64,000 nucleotides of DNA, taken from NCBI GenBank assembly GCA_964496575.1, contig CAZCAC010000002.1:1-64000 (forward strand). Direction: 5' to 3'. The stretch's first letter is position 1. Each line of letters starts with the position of its first letter. This stretch comes from CAZCAC01 sp964496575 (lineage in GTDB: Bacteria > Planctomycetota > UBA1135 > GCA-002686595). The translations under genes and the position numbers were made by a program. Under the pieces are notes generated by a model that was not told where the DNA came from, ran no database searches, and saw only the letters and a program-made list of their open reading frames with translations. Of the stretch, positions 25,665 through 33,559 are shown one piece after another.

Positions 25665-27919
25665 CCGGTCGTGTCGTGGTCAAGACCCTGACCGCCCTCC
25701 TCCTCGCTCCGCTGATCCTGGCCTGCCGCGCGGCGCCGGCGGCCAGCAGCCACGCACCTCTGGAGCTCGTCGCCTCCGGCGCCAGCGCCTGGACGATCGT
25801 GATCCCCGACCGGAGCACGACGCAGGAACGCGAGGCCGCCGCGCAGCTGGCCACCTTCCTCGCCGAGATGAGCGGCGTGACGCTGCCCATCCGCAGCGAG
25901 GACGGTTTCGAGATCCGGGCGGTCGACCGGGACCTGCTGCTCGTCGCCGGCCCGCCCGGCGACGGGGCCACCGAGCCCCTCGGGATCGTCTACGCCGTGA
26001 ACCACCTGCTCGAGACGCAGCTCGGCGTGCGCCTCTGGGCCCCCGGCGCCGTGCACGTGCCGCGGCGGGACGACGTCCGCCTGCCCGGTGACCTCGCCAT
26101 CACCCAGCGCCCGCCGATCTGGTTCCGACAGGTCAACTACGGGCCGGCGAACGACCCCGCGTACCGGCGCTGGCACAAGCTCGACCGCGTGCAGGAAGAT
26201 GTCGGCCGGCTGTGGGCGCCGCGCTGGGTGCACTCCTTCTTCCACCACATCGGTCCCGAGGAGCACTTCGCCAGCCACCCCGAGTACTTCTCCCTGGTCG
26301 GCGACCGGCGTACGCCCAGCCAGCTGTGCCTGACCAACCCCGAAGTGCTCGAGCTCGCCGCCGAGAGCTTCGAGCGCACCTTCGAGCAGCATCCGGGCGT
26401 GCGCTACGTCTCCTTCAGCCAGGAGGACAACTACGACGCCTGCGCCTGCGAGTCGTGCGCCGCGATCGACGAGCGCGAAGGCACGCAGATGGGGTCCCTC
26501 CTGACGTTCGTCAACGCCCTCGCCGAGCGCTTTCCCGAGCGGATCGTCTCGACCCTCGCCTACCAGTACTCGCGCCGGCCGCCGCGGACACTGCGGCCGC
26601 GGAAGAACGTCTCGATCATGCTGTGCACGATCGAGGAGGATCGCGCCCGACCGATCTCGACCAACCCGAAGAGCGACTTTCCCGCCGACCTCGCCGGCTG
26701 GTGCGCGATCGCGGACGACATCTTCCTCTGGGACTACGAGGTCCAGTTCGCCAGCCCCGTCGCACCCTTCCCCAACCTGCGCACCCTCTCGTCCAACGTG
26801 CGCTGGTTCGCCGGCGCGGGGGTGCGGCACCTCTTCCTGCAAGGCAACGGCCTGCGCACCGAGCTCGCGGAGCTGCGCTGCTACCTGCTCGCCAAGCTCG
26901 CCTGGGATCCGACGGTGGACGTCGAGGCGCTGACGGACGAGTTCCTCGCCGGCTACTACGGGGACGCGGCGCCGCACCTCCGGGCCTACGTGGATCTCCT
27001 GCACGACGAGCTCGAAGCCTCGGGCGAGGAGCTGGTGCTCTACGGGAACCCGGCCCTGGCCATGGACTCGTGGCTGCGCCCCGAGGTTCTGGCCGAAGCC
27101 CGGGTCCACCTCGACGCAGCCGAATTCGAGGTTGGAAACCACTCAGTCCACACCGAGAGAGTGCGCACCGCCCGCCTGCCCCTGATGTACGCCGAGCTCG
27201 AGATCGCCAAGCGGCGCGGGGCGAAGCCCGGTGGGCTCTGGGAATCCCGCGCCGACTCCTCGGGAACCCGGCTGCATCCACGCGCCGAGGTGCGCGAGCT
27301 GCTGGAGGCGTTCCTCTCCGGCTGCGAGGCCGCCGGCATCGGCAAGCTGCGCGAGTACGACCTCTCCCTGGAGACCTACCGCGCGGACTGGGAGCGCCTG
27401 CTCGATCCAGAGCTGCCCAACCACCTGGCGCTCGGCGCGCCGATCGAGGCGATCCCGCCGCCCGGCCCGGAGTACGCCGGCGGCGACGTCACCCGCCTGG
27501 TCGACGGCCTGCCCGGCGGACGCCCCGGCACCGCTCCGGTCACCCGCGCCTACGGGGAGAACTGGGTCGGCTGGGAAGGCACCGACGCGGTGATCACGCT
27601 CCTGCTGCCGCGCCTCGAGCGAGCTCACGAGCGCCTCTCCTTCCACGCCCTCCAGGAGCCCAGGTCCTGGATCTGGCTGCCCCGCTCGATCGTCGTCGAG
27701 GGGCTGTTCCCGGACTCCACCTGGCGCCGGCTCGCGAGCCTCACCCGGACCCTCGACGAACACGAGAACCTCGCCTGTTTCTACGAGGTAGAATTGACCG
27801 AAACGGGCCCGCTGACCGGCCTCCGCCTCACCGTCGACGCCCTCGAAACCTGCCCTGGCTGGCACCTGGGCGCGGGAGAGCCCTCCTGGTTCTTCCTGGA
27901 CGAGCTGCGCGTCGAGTGA
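25661..27919 (+). CDS. DUF4838 domain lipoprotein, glycoside-hydrolase-like
   Basis: A 752-residue protein from ATG 25661, overlapping the radical SAM stop. The N-terminal signal MTGRVVVKTLTALLLAPLIL ends in the lipobox LILAC, so it is a lipoprotein. Residues about 40-150 are the GH-associated alpha/beta domain (IVIPDRSTTQEREAAAQLAT). The DUF4838 core follows at about 190-460 (WVHSFFHHIGPEEHFASHPE, then FSQEDNYDACACESCAAIDE, then FLWDYEVQFASPVAPFPNL), with the typical paired acidic residues. The C-terminal 180 residues look like a beta-sandwich carbohydrate-binding region. The family is thought to act on polysaccharides. The coupling to the radical SAM gene suggests a common surface-polymer or peptide pathway, which is inference. 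Confidence 0.88.
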   Translation: MTGRVVVKTLTALLLAPLILACRAAPAASSHAPLELVASGASAWTIVIPDRSTTQEREAAAQLATFLAEMSGVTLPIRSEDGFEIRAVDRDLLLVAGPPGDGATEPLGIVYAVNHLLETQLGVRLWAPGAVHVPRRDDVRLPGDLAITQRPPIWFRQVNYGPANDPAYRRWHKLDRVQEDVGRLWAPRWVHSFFHHIGPEEHFASHPEYFSLVGDRRTPSQLCLTNPEVLELAAESFERTFEQHPGVRYVSFSQEDNYDACACESCAAIDEREGTQMGSLLTFVNALAERFPERIVSTLAYQYSRRPPRTLRPRKNVSIMLCTIEEDRARPISTNPKSDFPADLAGWCAIADDIFLWDYEVQFASPVAPFPNLRTLSSNVRWFAGAGVRHLFLQGNGLRTELAELRCYLLAKLAWDPTVDVEALTDEFLAGYYGDAAPHLRAYVDLLHDELEASGEELVLYGNPALAMDSWLRPEVLAEARVHLDAAEFEVGNHSVHTERVRTARLPLMYAELEIAKRRGAKPGGLWESRADSSGTRLHPRAEVRELLEAFLSGCEAAGIGKLREYDLSLETYRADWERLLDPELPNHLALGAPIEAIPPPGPEYAGGDVTRLVDGLPGGRPGTAPVTRAYGENWVGWEGTDAVITLLLPRLERAHERLSFHALQEPRSWIWLPRSIVVEGLFPDSTWRRLASLTRTLDEHENLACFYEVELTETGPLTGLRLTVDALETCPGWHLGAGEPSWFFLDELRVE

Positions 27920-28029
27920 GGAGAAGATCTCGGCCAAAAGGCAGGGAATGGTGAGGGGATCGCCGCGCGGGGTCCGGATGGGGAACAGTCTTGGTCAGTC
28001 CCCTCGCCCCCGAATCACAGGATCCGGTC

Positions 28030-29007
28030 ATGAAGCACCTCCTCTGCGCCGCCTCGATCTGCCTCTCCTCGTCGCTCGCCGCGGCTCTCCCCACCGGCGA
28101 GACCATCGGCACCTTCTTCGACCCGGCGGCCACCCAGACCACCCTCACGGTCGCCCCGTCCGAGATCTTCGACATCTACTTCATCGCGCAGAACGTGCCC
28201 GTCGGGGTCGCGGGCTACGAGTTCTACGTGAACATGCCGCCGGAGCTCCTGATCCTCCAGGTCACCACGCACCCAGTCCACCCCAACACGCTCGACATCG
28301 ACTCCTCGAACGAGGGTTTCATCGTCGGCTGCGGGGGCCTGTGCCTGTCGGGACCCGGACCGATCGTCCTGGCCGAGTTCAAGTGTATGGCCCTGAATCC
28401 CGCCGCGGGATTGCCGATCACGATCGGGCCGGCGAATCCCAGCTCGTTCGGGGGGACCGCTCCGGGCTACGCCGAGTGCTACACCCTGGCGCCCTTCCCC
28501 TTCGCGGACGCCTATCCGGGACCGGCGACCGTCGACGTGATCGTCCCCGGGGCCTACTGCTTCTGCGACGGCAGCGGTATGGCGGCGCCCTGTGGCAACG
28601 AGGGCGAGCCGGGCAAGGGCTGCGGGAACAGCTACACCTCGCTCGGCGCGTCACTCCACTCCATGGGGAACCCGTCGGTGGGAGAGGGCGGCCTCTCCCT
28701 CGTCGGCAACGGCATTCCGCCGGGCCAGCCCGGGCTCTTCTTCCAGGGCATCAACCAGGTCAACGGCGGCGCGGGGATCATCTTCGGCGACGGCTTGCGC
28801 TGCGCCGGCGGCGCCCTGAAGCGGCTGCAAGTGGTCGGTTTCGACGGCACGGGATCGGGCATGACCACGGTCGACATCGCGACCAAGGGCGGCGTCGCGG
28901 CGGGTGACGTGCGCAACTACCAGCTCTGGTACCGCGACCCCGGGAGCAGCCCCTGCGCCAGCGAGTTCAACGCGTCCAACGGCCTCCAGATCACCTGGGT
29001 CGACTGA
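28030..29007 (+). CDS. Secreted cohesin-like protein with the shared Cys-rich C-terminal domain
   Basis: A 325-residue protein from ATG 28030 (MKHLLCAASICLSSSLAAAL), with a cleavable signal peptide. Residues about 30-170 form a beta-sandwich reminiscent of cohesin or dockerin-partner domains (LTVAPSEIFDIYFIAQNVPV, then GYEFYVNMPPELLILQV). From about residue 175 onward is the C-terminal domain also present in the proteins at 54154-56292 and 62186-64000: YCFCDGSG, PGKGCGNS, GLFFQGIN, FGDGLRCAGGALKRLQV and a final FNASNGLQITW. The domain is recurrent in some planctomycete genomes but has no known function. A strong hairpin follows the stop codon. Confidence 0.8.
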   Translation: MKHLLCAASICLSSSLAAALPTGETIGTFFDPAATQTTLTVAPSEIFDIYFIAQNVPVGVAGYEFYVNMPPELLILQVTTHPVHPNTLDIDSSNEGFIVGCGGLCLSGPGPIVLAEFKCMALNPAAGLPITIGPANPSSFGGTAPGYAECYTLAPFPFADAYPGPATVDVIVPGAYCFCDGSGMAAPCGNEGEPGKGCGNSYTSLGASLHSMGNPSVGEGGLSLVGNGIPPGQPGLFFQGINQVNGGAGIIFGDGLRCAGGALKRLQVVGFDGTGSGMTTVDIATKGGVAAGDVRNYQLWYRDPGSSPCASEFNASNGLQITWVD

Positions 29008-29040
29008 GCATCGACGACTGGGATCCAGGACAACCGACAG

Positions 29041-29090
29041 CCGCCATTCTTGAGCGGTCCGACCTCGGCCGAACCGTTCGAGAATGGCGG
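29041..29090. terminator. Bidirectional terminator hairpin between convergent genes
   Basis: Arms are 29041-29058 (CCGCCATTCTTGAGCGGT) and 29073-29090 (ACCGTTCGAGAATGGCGG). They pair over 16 of 18 positions with a 14-nt loop. It sits between the stops at 29007 and 29114 of two convergent genes, as expected for a shared transcription terminator. No T-tract follows on either side. Confidence 0.75.
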
Positions 29091-29113
29091 CGCTCATTTG
29101 CCCGGGTCCTTTC

Positions 29114-31006
29114 TCACTCCGCCTCCCAGCTGGTTCCATCCGGGAAGTCGACCGACTGCACCTCGCAGCGGATGTCCGTGGTTCCATCCGGGACGAACGC
29201 CGCCCAGGTCTCCGTCGAGGCCGTTTCGCCCGCGGCCACGAGCGGCTCCTGCTGGCCGTCGAAGTCGTAGGTGCCCATCAGCGAGTGCGGGAAGTCGTCC
29301 AGCTCGGCGCCGGCGGCGTCCAGGTAGACGAACTGGATCTGCAGCGTCGTCACATCCTTGTTCGAGTGGTTCTTCAGCTGGAGCGTGACCTCGACCTGAT
29401 CGCCGTCGCGACGCAACGAACCGTCGAGCTGCACCTCGACCGGAGCCACGCCCTCGAAGGTCAGCGCCTCGATCTGCTCGGGCTGCTCGGCGAAGCGGGC
29501 GAGCGCCACGCCCCGCAGCTCGAACGGGAAACGCAGCGCCTCGACCCGGCACAGCTTGAGGTCGATCGCCGCCGGGACCTCCGGGCACTGCAGGCTCGCG
29601 TTGCGAGTCGAGCCCCAGCCGCCCGAGCTCTCGTACGTCACGCCCAGCGGCTCACCCGTGGCCTGGCTCGGTGACGTCCTGATCTCGAGGCCCTCGAGCG
29701 CTGCCTCGTCGCCCTCCAGCTGGAACTGCGTCTGTTCGGCCCATTCCGTGACGGTGAGCGTGCCCGCCGCCAGCGTGCGCGGCGCGTCGTCGCTGCGCTC
29801 CCACGTGACCGCCTCGACCGAAACGGGGATCGAGAGCAGGACCTCGCCGGCGATCGAGTCGATCACCTCGACCCCGCGAAGGAGGCCGGTGAGCTCCTTC
29901 TCCAGCTTGTAGGAGAGGTAACCCGCGCGCTGCTCCGGAGCGCCGAGGTGCGTGACCTCCTCGTCGGCCAGCGGTTGGTCCTGTGCGCCGCGTAGGCGAT
30001 CGAGGCGCAGCATCTCGAACATCTCCCCCTGGTAGGCCAGGACCGCAGCCGGCAGGCCGAGAGCGCGGACCGCGAGCTCGATCGATCCCACCGGCTGCGG
30101 AGCCTTCTCGGTCAGCGCGGTGATCTCGAGGAGGAACGGACCGGTGAAGAAGGTCGGATAGGGGCGCGGACCGGTGGCGAAGGTCAGCGGCTCCGGAGTC
30201 TGCGCGTCGTCTCCGAAGAAACCCATCGGCTCGGGGGCGGGCCAGATCGGATACAGACCGGCCGCCTCGGCCACGCGCTCGACCGCCTCGATTCGCGAGA
30301 CGCCGGTCAGCGTGAGGGTCACGGTCGTCGCCAGCGCTTCGGTGTGCTCACCCGCCTCGACCGCGAGCCCCGCCGGCGTGACCAGCTCCTCGATCACCGC
30401 CAGCGCCGCGCGACCGGCACCATCGACGTCGATCAGCGAGATCGTCTCGAGCTCCTCGGGGGTGACCGGGCCGATCGCCTCGAAGGCCGCGCGCTTCTCG
30501 GCGATCTCCTCCACGGTGCCGCCCGCCGCCCACGCCGTCCCCACGTCGCTGAAGGCCTCCTGCAGCTGCTCGCCGATCGCCTCGCTCATGGCTCCGAGAG
30601 TGTCGCCCATCTCCTCGAAGTCGATCGTCAGGCGGATGCCGCCCTCTTCCATCCGGATGCCGTAGACGCGCCACTCGGCCCCTTCCTTGCGCAGGAGCAG
30701 GTCGGACTCGTGCTGCTTCTCCTTCTCCGTCACCAGGGCGGTGACCTCGGCCTCCTCACCGTCGATGCTCGACTCGACGATCTCGAAAGAGACGACCTCG
30801 TCGCCGCCCAGCTCGAACCCGTCGTCCCCGGCCATTCCCGTGCGCGCCTTCTCGGTCATGAGGCTCGTGAAGGTCGCCTGGTCCCGGTCCTGAATCGCGC
30901 GGAGGAAGCTCTCCGCGGTCACGGTCGGATCGTCCCCGGAGCCGCCGCAGGCGACCAGCGAGGAGAGCGTGAGGAGCAGGAGGGTGATCGAGCGGAAGGA
31001 GCGCAT
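29114..31006 (-). CDS. Lipoprotein with NTF2-like N-terminal domain
   Basis: A 630-residue protein from ATG 31006 (MRSFRSITLLLLTLSSLVAC). The lipobox LVAC at 17-20 makes it a lipoprotein. Residues about 25-125 resemble the DUF4878/NTF2-like fold (DPTVTAESFLRAIQDRDQAT, then EAEVTALVTEKEKQHESDLL, then EWRVYGIRME). The middle part has alternating alpha/beta and a possible secretin-like or lipid-binding repeat (TLTGVSRIEAVERVAEAAGL). The C-terminus carries a beta-sandwich with VEVTLQLKNHSNKDVTTLQI, similar to a DUF3426/FxLYD-type domain. Overall strongly acidic. It is divergent from the parvulin lipoprotein gene and convergent with the secreted protein to its left. Function unknown. Confidence 0.75.
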   Translation of the reverse strand: MRSFRSITLLLLTLSSLVACGGSGDDPTVTAESFLRAIQDRDQATFTSLMTEKARTGMAGDDGFELGGDEVVSFEIVESSIDGEEAEVTALVTEKEKQHESDLLLRKEGAEWRVYGIRMEEGGIRLTIDFEEMGDTLGAMSEAIGEQLQEAFSDVGTAWAAGGTVEEIAEKRAAFEAIGPVTPEELETISLIDVDGAGRAALAVIEELVTPAGLAVEAGEHTEALATTVTLTLTGVSRIEAVERVAEAAGLYPIWPAPEPMGFFGDDAQTPEPLTFATGPRPYPTFFTGPFLLEITALTEKAPQPVGSIELAVRALGLPAAVLAYQGEMFEMLRLDRLRGAQDQPLADEEVTHLGAPEQRAGYLSYKLEKELTGLLRGVEVIDSIAGEVLLSIPVSVEAVTWERSDDAPRTLAAGTLTVTEWAEQTQFQLEGDEAALEGLEIRTSPSQATGEPLGVTYESSGGWGSTRNASLQCPEVPAAIDLKLCRVEALRFPFELRGVALARFAEQPEQIEALTFEGVAPVEVQLDGSLRRDGDQVEVTLQLKNHSNKDVTTLQIQFVYLDAAGAELDDFPHSLMGTYDFDGQQEPLVAAGETASTETWAAFVPDGTTDIRCEVQSVDFPDGTSWEAE

Positions 31007-31441
31007 GGTCTCGAGGTGGGTCGGGGGTTCGCGGGCGTCAGCGAAGACGTTCGCATTGTCCACGGCCGAAGGGAAGGTTCCAGCACCCCTCGGCCGGGGG
31101 CGGCCCGGCGCTTACCCATTCAGGAGCCTCTGGCCCGGATGAGGACGAGCCCGCCGAGCGCGGCGGCTCCCACCGGGGCCTTTCGGTCCATATCCGTCCC
31201 TTTGTATCGCATTTCCCTCGCCCGCTGCGGCGACCCGGCCTACAGTCCCGGGTCGAGTCCGCACCCTCGCACGAGCTGAAGTGCGCGGAATCGGCGGAAG
31301 CGTCCCTCAGGTGGCGGCATCAGCCTCACGGTTCCGGGTCCCTGCGACCTCCGGCCCTGTCCTCGCCCGAATTCAAGAATACAAACAGGGTTGGCCGGGC
31401 CGGTGCGGTTCGCAACGTTCGGCTGGCGGGAAGGTGATGTC
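31007..31441. other. 435-bp divergent intergenic region
   Basis: It separates the divergent lipoprotein genes and should contain both promoters. I see no convincing minus 10/minus 35 pair. A GC hairpin (GAGCCCGCCG, 4 nt, CGGCGGCTC) lies at about 31147-31169. A 30-codon minus-strand frame (31212 to 31120) with a hydrophobic stretch APVGAAALGGLVLI is noted but not accepted as a gene. Confidence 0.4.
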
Positions 31442-32707
31442 GTGAACGCGAAGTTAATCGGACTACAGACCGGTCTCGGTGTGGCCGCTCTCCTCCTCTG
31501 TGGGTGTGGCAATCCCGAACCGGAAGCGCCGGCGAAGCCGATCGCAGCCCCCGCGGAAGAGCCGGTCGCCGAGCAGGAACCCGCTCCGCCCGCGGAATCT
31601 GCAGGGCCTGTAGACCCTGCAGAGCCCGTGGAACCTGCAGAGCCCGTAGCGCAAGAAGATCCCGTGACTCAGCCGGAACCCCCCCCCCCACCCCCCCCCC
31701 CAAAAAAAGTTAAGAAGTCCGAACCCCCCCCACGGGCCGGGGAAAGCCCCCCCCCCCCCGCCGCCCAACCCCCCCAGCCAGAAGATGATCAGATGACCGA
31801 ACCCGCCCTCGTGACCGTGAATGGCCAGCCCCTCACCCGCACCATGGCCTCCAGCATCATCCAGGAAATCGCCAGCCAGCAAGGCGTGCCGCCGCAGATG
31901 ATGCAGGACTTTCTCCAGCGCGGCGGCCCGCAGCTCCAGCAGCAGGCCATCTCGCAGTTCATCGATCAGACCCTTGCCGCGGAAGAGGCGAAGCGCCGCA
32001 ACTACAGCGTCAGCGAGGAGGAGGTCAGCGCCGTGCTGTTGCGTCTCACCTCGTCTTTGCCCCCGGGCGTGACGATCGAGCAGGCTGTCGCCTCGCGCGG
32101 CATGACCATGGAGCAGCTTCGAGGGGAGGTCGCCGAGAACGAGGTGAACCGCAAGCTGTTCGAAGAGGTGACCGCCGAGGTGACTCCGGCGACCGATGAA
32201 GAGATCTCCGCGTTCTACACCGGAAACCCGCAGTTCTTCCAGAAGGACGCCAGCGTCTCGGCGAGCCACATCCTGATCGGCTGCGACGAGAAGGCCGACG
32301 AGGCCGCCCACACCACGGCCAGCGCCGAGGCGGAGGCCGTCCGCAAGCAACTCGAGGAGGGCGGAGACTTCGCCGAGCTGGCGCTGGCCAAGTCGACCTG
32401 CCCCAGCAAGAACAAGGGCGGCGACCTCGGGACCTTCGGTCGCGGCCAGATGGTTCCGGTGTTCGAGGAAGCGGCCTTCACCCAGGATGTCGGCGCGATC
32501 GGTCCGGTGGTCAAGTCCAACTTCGGCTATCACATCATCAAGGTCACGGACCGCACCGAGCCGACGACCCAGCCGCTGGACGAGGCGAAGGAACAGATCA
32601 GCGAGTATCTGACCAACCAGGGCCGCAACACGATCTTTGGCGAGTTCCTCAAGGAGCTCCGGGCCAAGGCGACGATCGAGTACGCGGACGGCGTGCAGCA
32701 GGGCTGA
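31442..32707 (+). CDS. Parvulin-type peptidyl-prolyl isomerase lipoprotein (SurA/PrsA-like)
   Basis: A 421-residue protein. The start is GTG 31442, with GGGAAGG 7 nt upstream. The signal peptide VNAKLIGLQTGLGVAALLLC ends in a lipobox (LLCGC), so it is membrane-anchored. Residues about 25-115 are a Pro/Glu-rich linker encoded partly by long poly-C tracts. A SurA-N-like helical domain is at about 120-265 (ALVTVNGQPLTRTMASSIIQ). The parvulin rotamase is at about 275-385 (ASHILIGCDEKAD, then LALAKSTCPSKNKGGDLGTF, then FGYHIIKVTDRTE). It should assist folding of envelope or secreted proteins outside the inner membrane. An ECF-like sigma gene follows after 77 bp. Confidence 0.88.
   Translation: MNAKLIGLQTGLGVAALLLCGCGNPEPEAPAKPIAAPAEEPVAEQEPAPPAESAGPVDPAEPVEPAEPVAQEDPVTQPEPPPPPPPPKKVKKSEPPPRAGESPPPPAAQPPQPEDDQMTEPALVTVNGQPLTRTMASSIIQEIASQQGVPPQMMQDFLQRGGPQLQQQAISQFIDQTLAAEEAKRRNYSVSEEEVSAVLLRLTSSLPPGVTIEQAVASRGMTMEQLRGEVAENEVNRKLFEEVTAEVTPATDEEISAFYTGNPQFFQKDASVSASHILIGCDEKADEAAHTTASAEAEAVRKQLEEGGDFAELALAKSTCPSKNKGGDLGTFGRGQMVPVFEEAAFTQDVGAIGPVVKSNFGYHIIKVTDRTEPTTQPLDEAKEQISEYLTNQGRNTIFGEFLKELRAKATIEYADGVQQG
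31679..31759 (+). repeat. Long poly-C tracts inside the parvulin coding sequence
   Basis: Runs of 11 C (31679-31689), 11 C (31691-31701) followed by 7 A, and 13 C (31747-31759) all lie in the Pro-rich linker of the lipoprotein. Each run is a single-base homopolymer where CCG or CCT would also code for Pro. Such tracts are prone to slipped-strand changes and also to sequencing error. The downstream parvulin frame is continuous as given. Confidence 0.85.
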
Positions 32708-32784
32708 CCGCCGCTGAAGATCATCTTCGTCGGGAGATCGCTGACGGGCGCCCTCCCGACGAGGATCGGCCGACCTGCCGAAAC

Positions 32785-33387
32785 ATGTCCGACTCCCCCT
32801 ACGACCCACGCGAGCCCGACCCGCCGGCAGGAGACTCGCTGCCAGATCATCACGGCGCCGAGGCGGCTCTCCCGGCGCTCGAGTCGTACTTCGCGCCGTT
32901 GCTCCGTTCTCGCGTACGTCGCAGCCCCGCCTGGCCGGAGCTGGCTCGCCGGCTTGGACCGGAGGACGTGCTCGAGATCGTCTGGCTGAAGCTCCGCAGG
33001 CAGCTCGAGCGGACGATCGGCACCCCGGGGACAGAGGCTCTCCGCACGTCGTTGCGGGTGTTCTGCGATCGCACCCTGGGCGAGCTGCTCGAACAGGAGC
33101 GGACCCGACAAGGGGAGGGAAGAAGCCCCGGCACTCCGCTCCGCACCGGGCCGGCCGACCGCTGGACGGAAGCGGCGGAGGAGGATCAGTCGGAGGTGGA
33201 CCCGGACGAGGAGCTCGGGACCCTGGCTCGCCTGGTCCTCTCGGAGCGCGAGCAGCTCGCCTGGCAGCACGTCGATCGGACCGGCTACACCGCGGAGGAG
33301 GTCGGCGACCTCGTTCTCGACTGTTCCGCCACGGACGTCGAGGAGCTCCTCGAGCAGGCACGCGCCAAGCTCGTTCCCTTGCAGTGA
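32785..33387 (+). CDS. ECF-like sigma factor (divergent)
   Basis: A 200-residue protein from ATG 32785. Residues about 30-110 (LESYFAPLLRSRVRRSPAWP, then LGPEDVLEIVWLKLRRQLER) resemble sigma region 2, in which LGPEDVLEIVW stands for the usual DxxDxxQEVF. Residues about 145-198 (LARLVLSEREQLAWQHVDRT, then GYTAEEVGDLVLDCSATDVE) resemble region 4 with its HTH. The layout fits the planctomycete-type ECF factors encoded just upstream of Hanks-type kinases, and a kinase follows after 172 bp. The sequence is diverged enough that RNA-polymerase binding is not certain. Confidence 0.7.
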   Translation: MSDSPYDPREPDPPAGDSLPDHHGAEAALPALESYFAPLLRSRVRRSPAWPELARRLGPEDVLEIVWLKLRRQLERTIGTPGTEALRTSLRVFCDRTLGELLEQERTRQGEGRSPGTPLRTGPADRWTEAAEEDQSEVDPDEELGTLARLVLSEREQLAWQHVDRTGYTAEEVGDLVLDCSATDVEELLEQARAKLVPLQ

Positions 33388-33559
33388 GGTCGCGTCGAGG
33401 TGAGCCCGCCCGGGCGGAATCGTGCCCTGGGCCGGGTCGAGACCTCCCGAGCGATTCCCGGTGGCGCGCCGCGACCCCCGTGGCCTATTCTCGACGGCCG
33501 AGGGACCAGCAGGACAGGAGTGTGGTGAACGCCCGTCGATCCGTCGCCCGGAGGTCTCG

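Noticed and set aside
31120..31212. 30-codon minus-strand frame with a hydrophobic segment followed by Arg, resembling a sorting tail or small membrane peptide
   Set aside because: It is too short, has no good Shine-Dalgarno at proper spacing and no homologue could be checked. Chance is likely in GC-rich DNA.
31679..31701. Poly-C then poly-A run considered as a programmed frameshift site
   Set aside because: The given sequence keeps the parvulin in the same frame as its signal peptide, and no alternative product is apparent.
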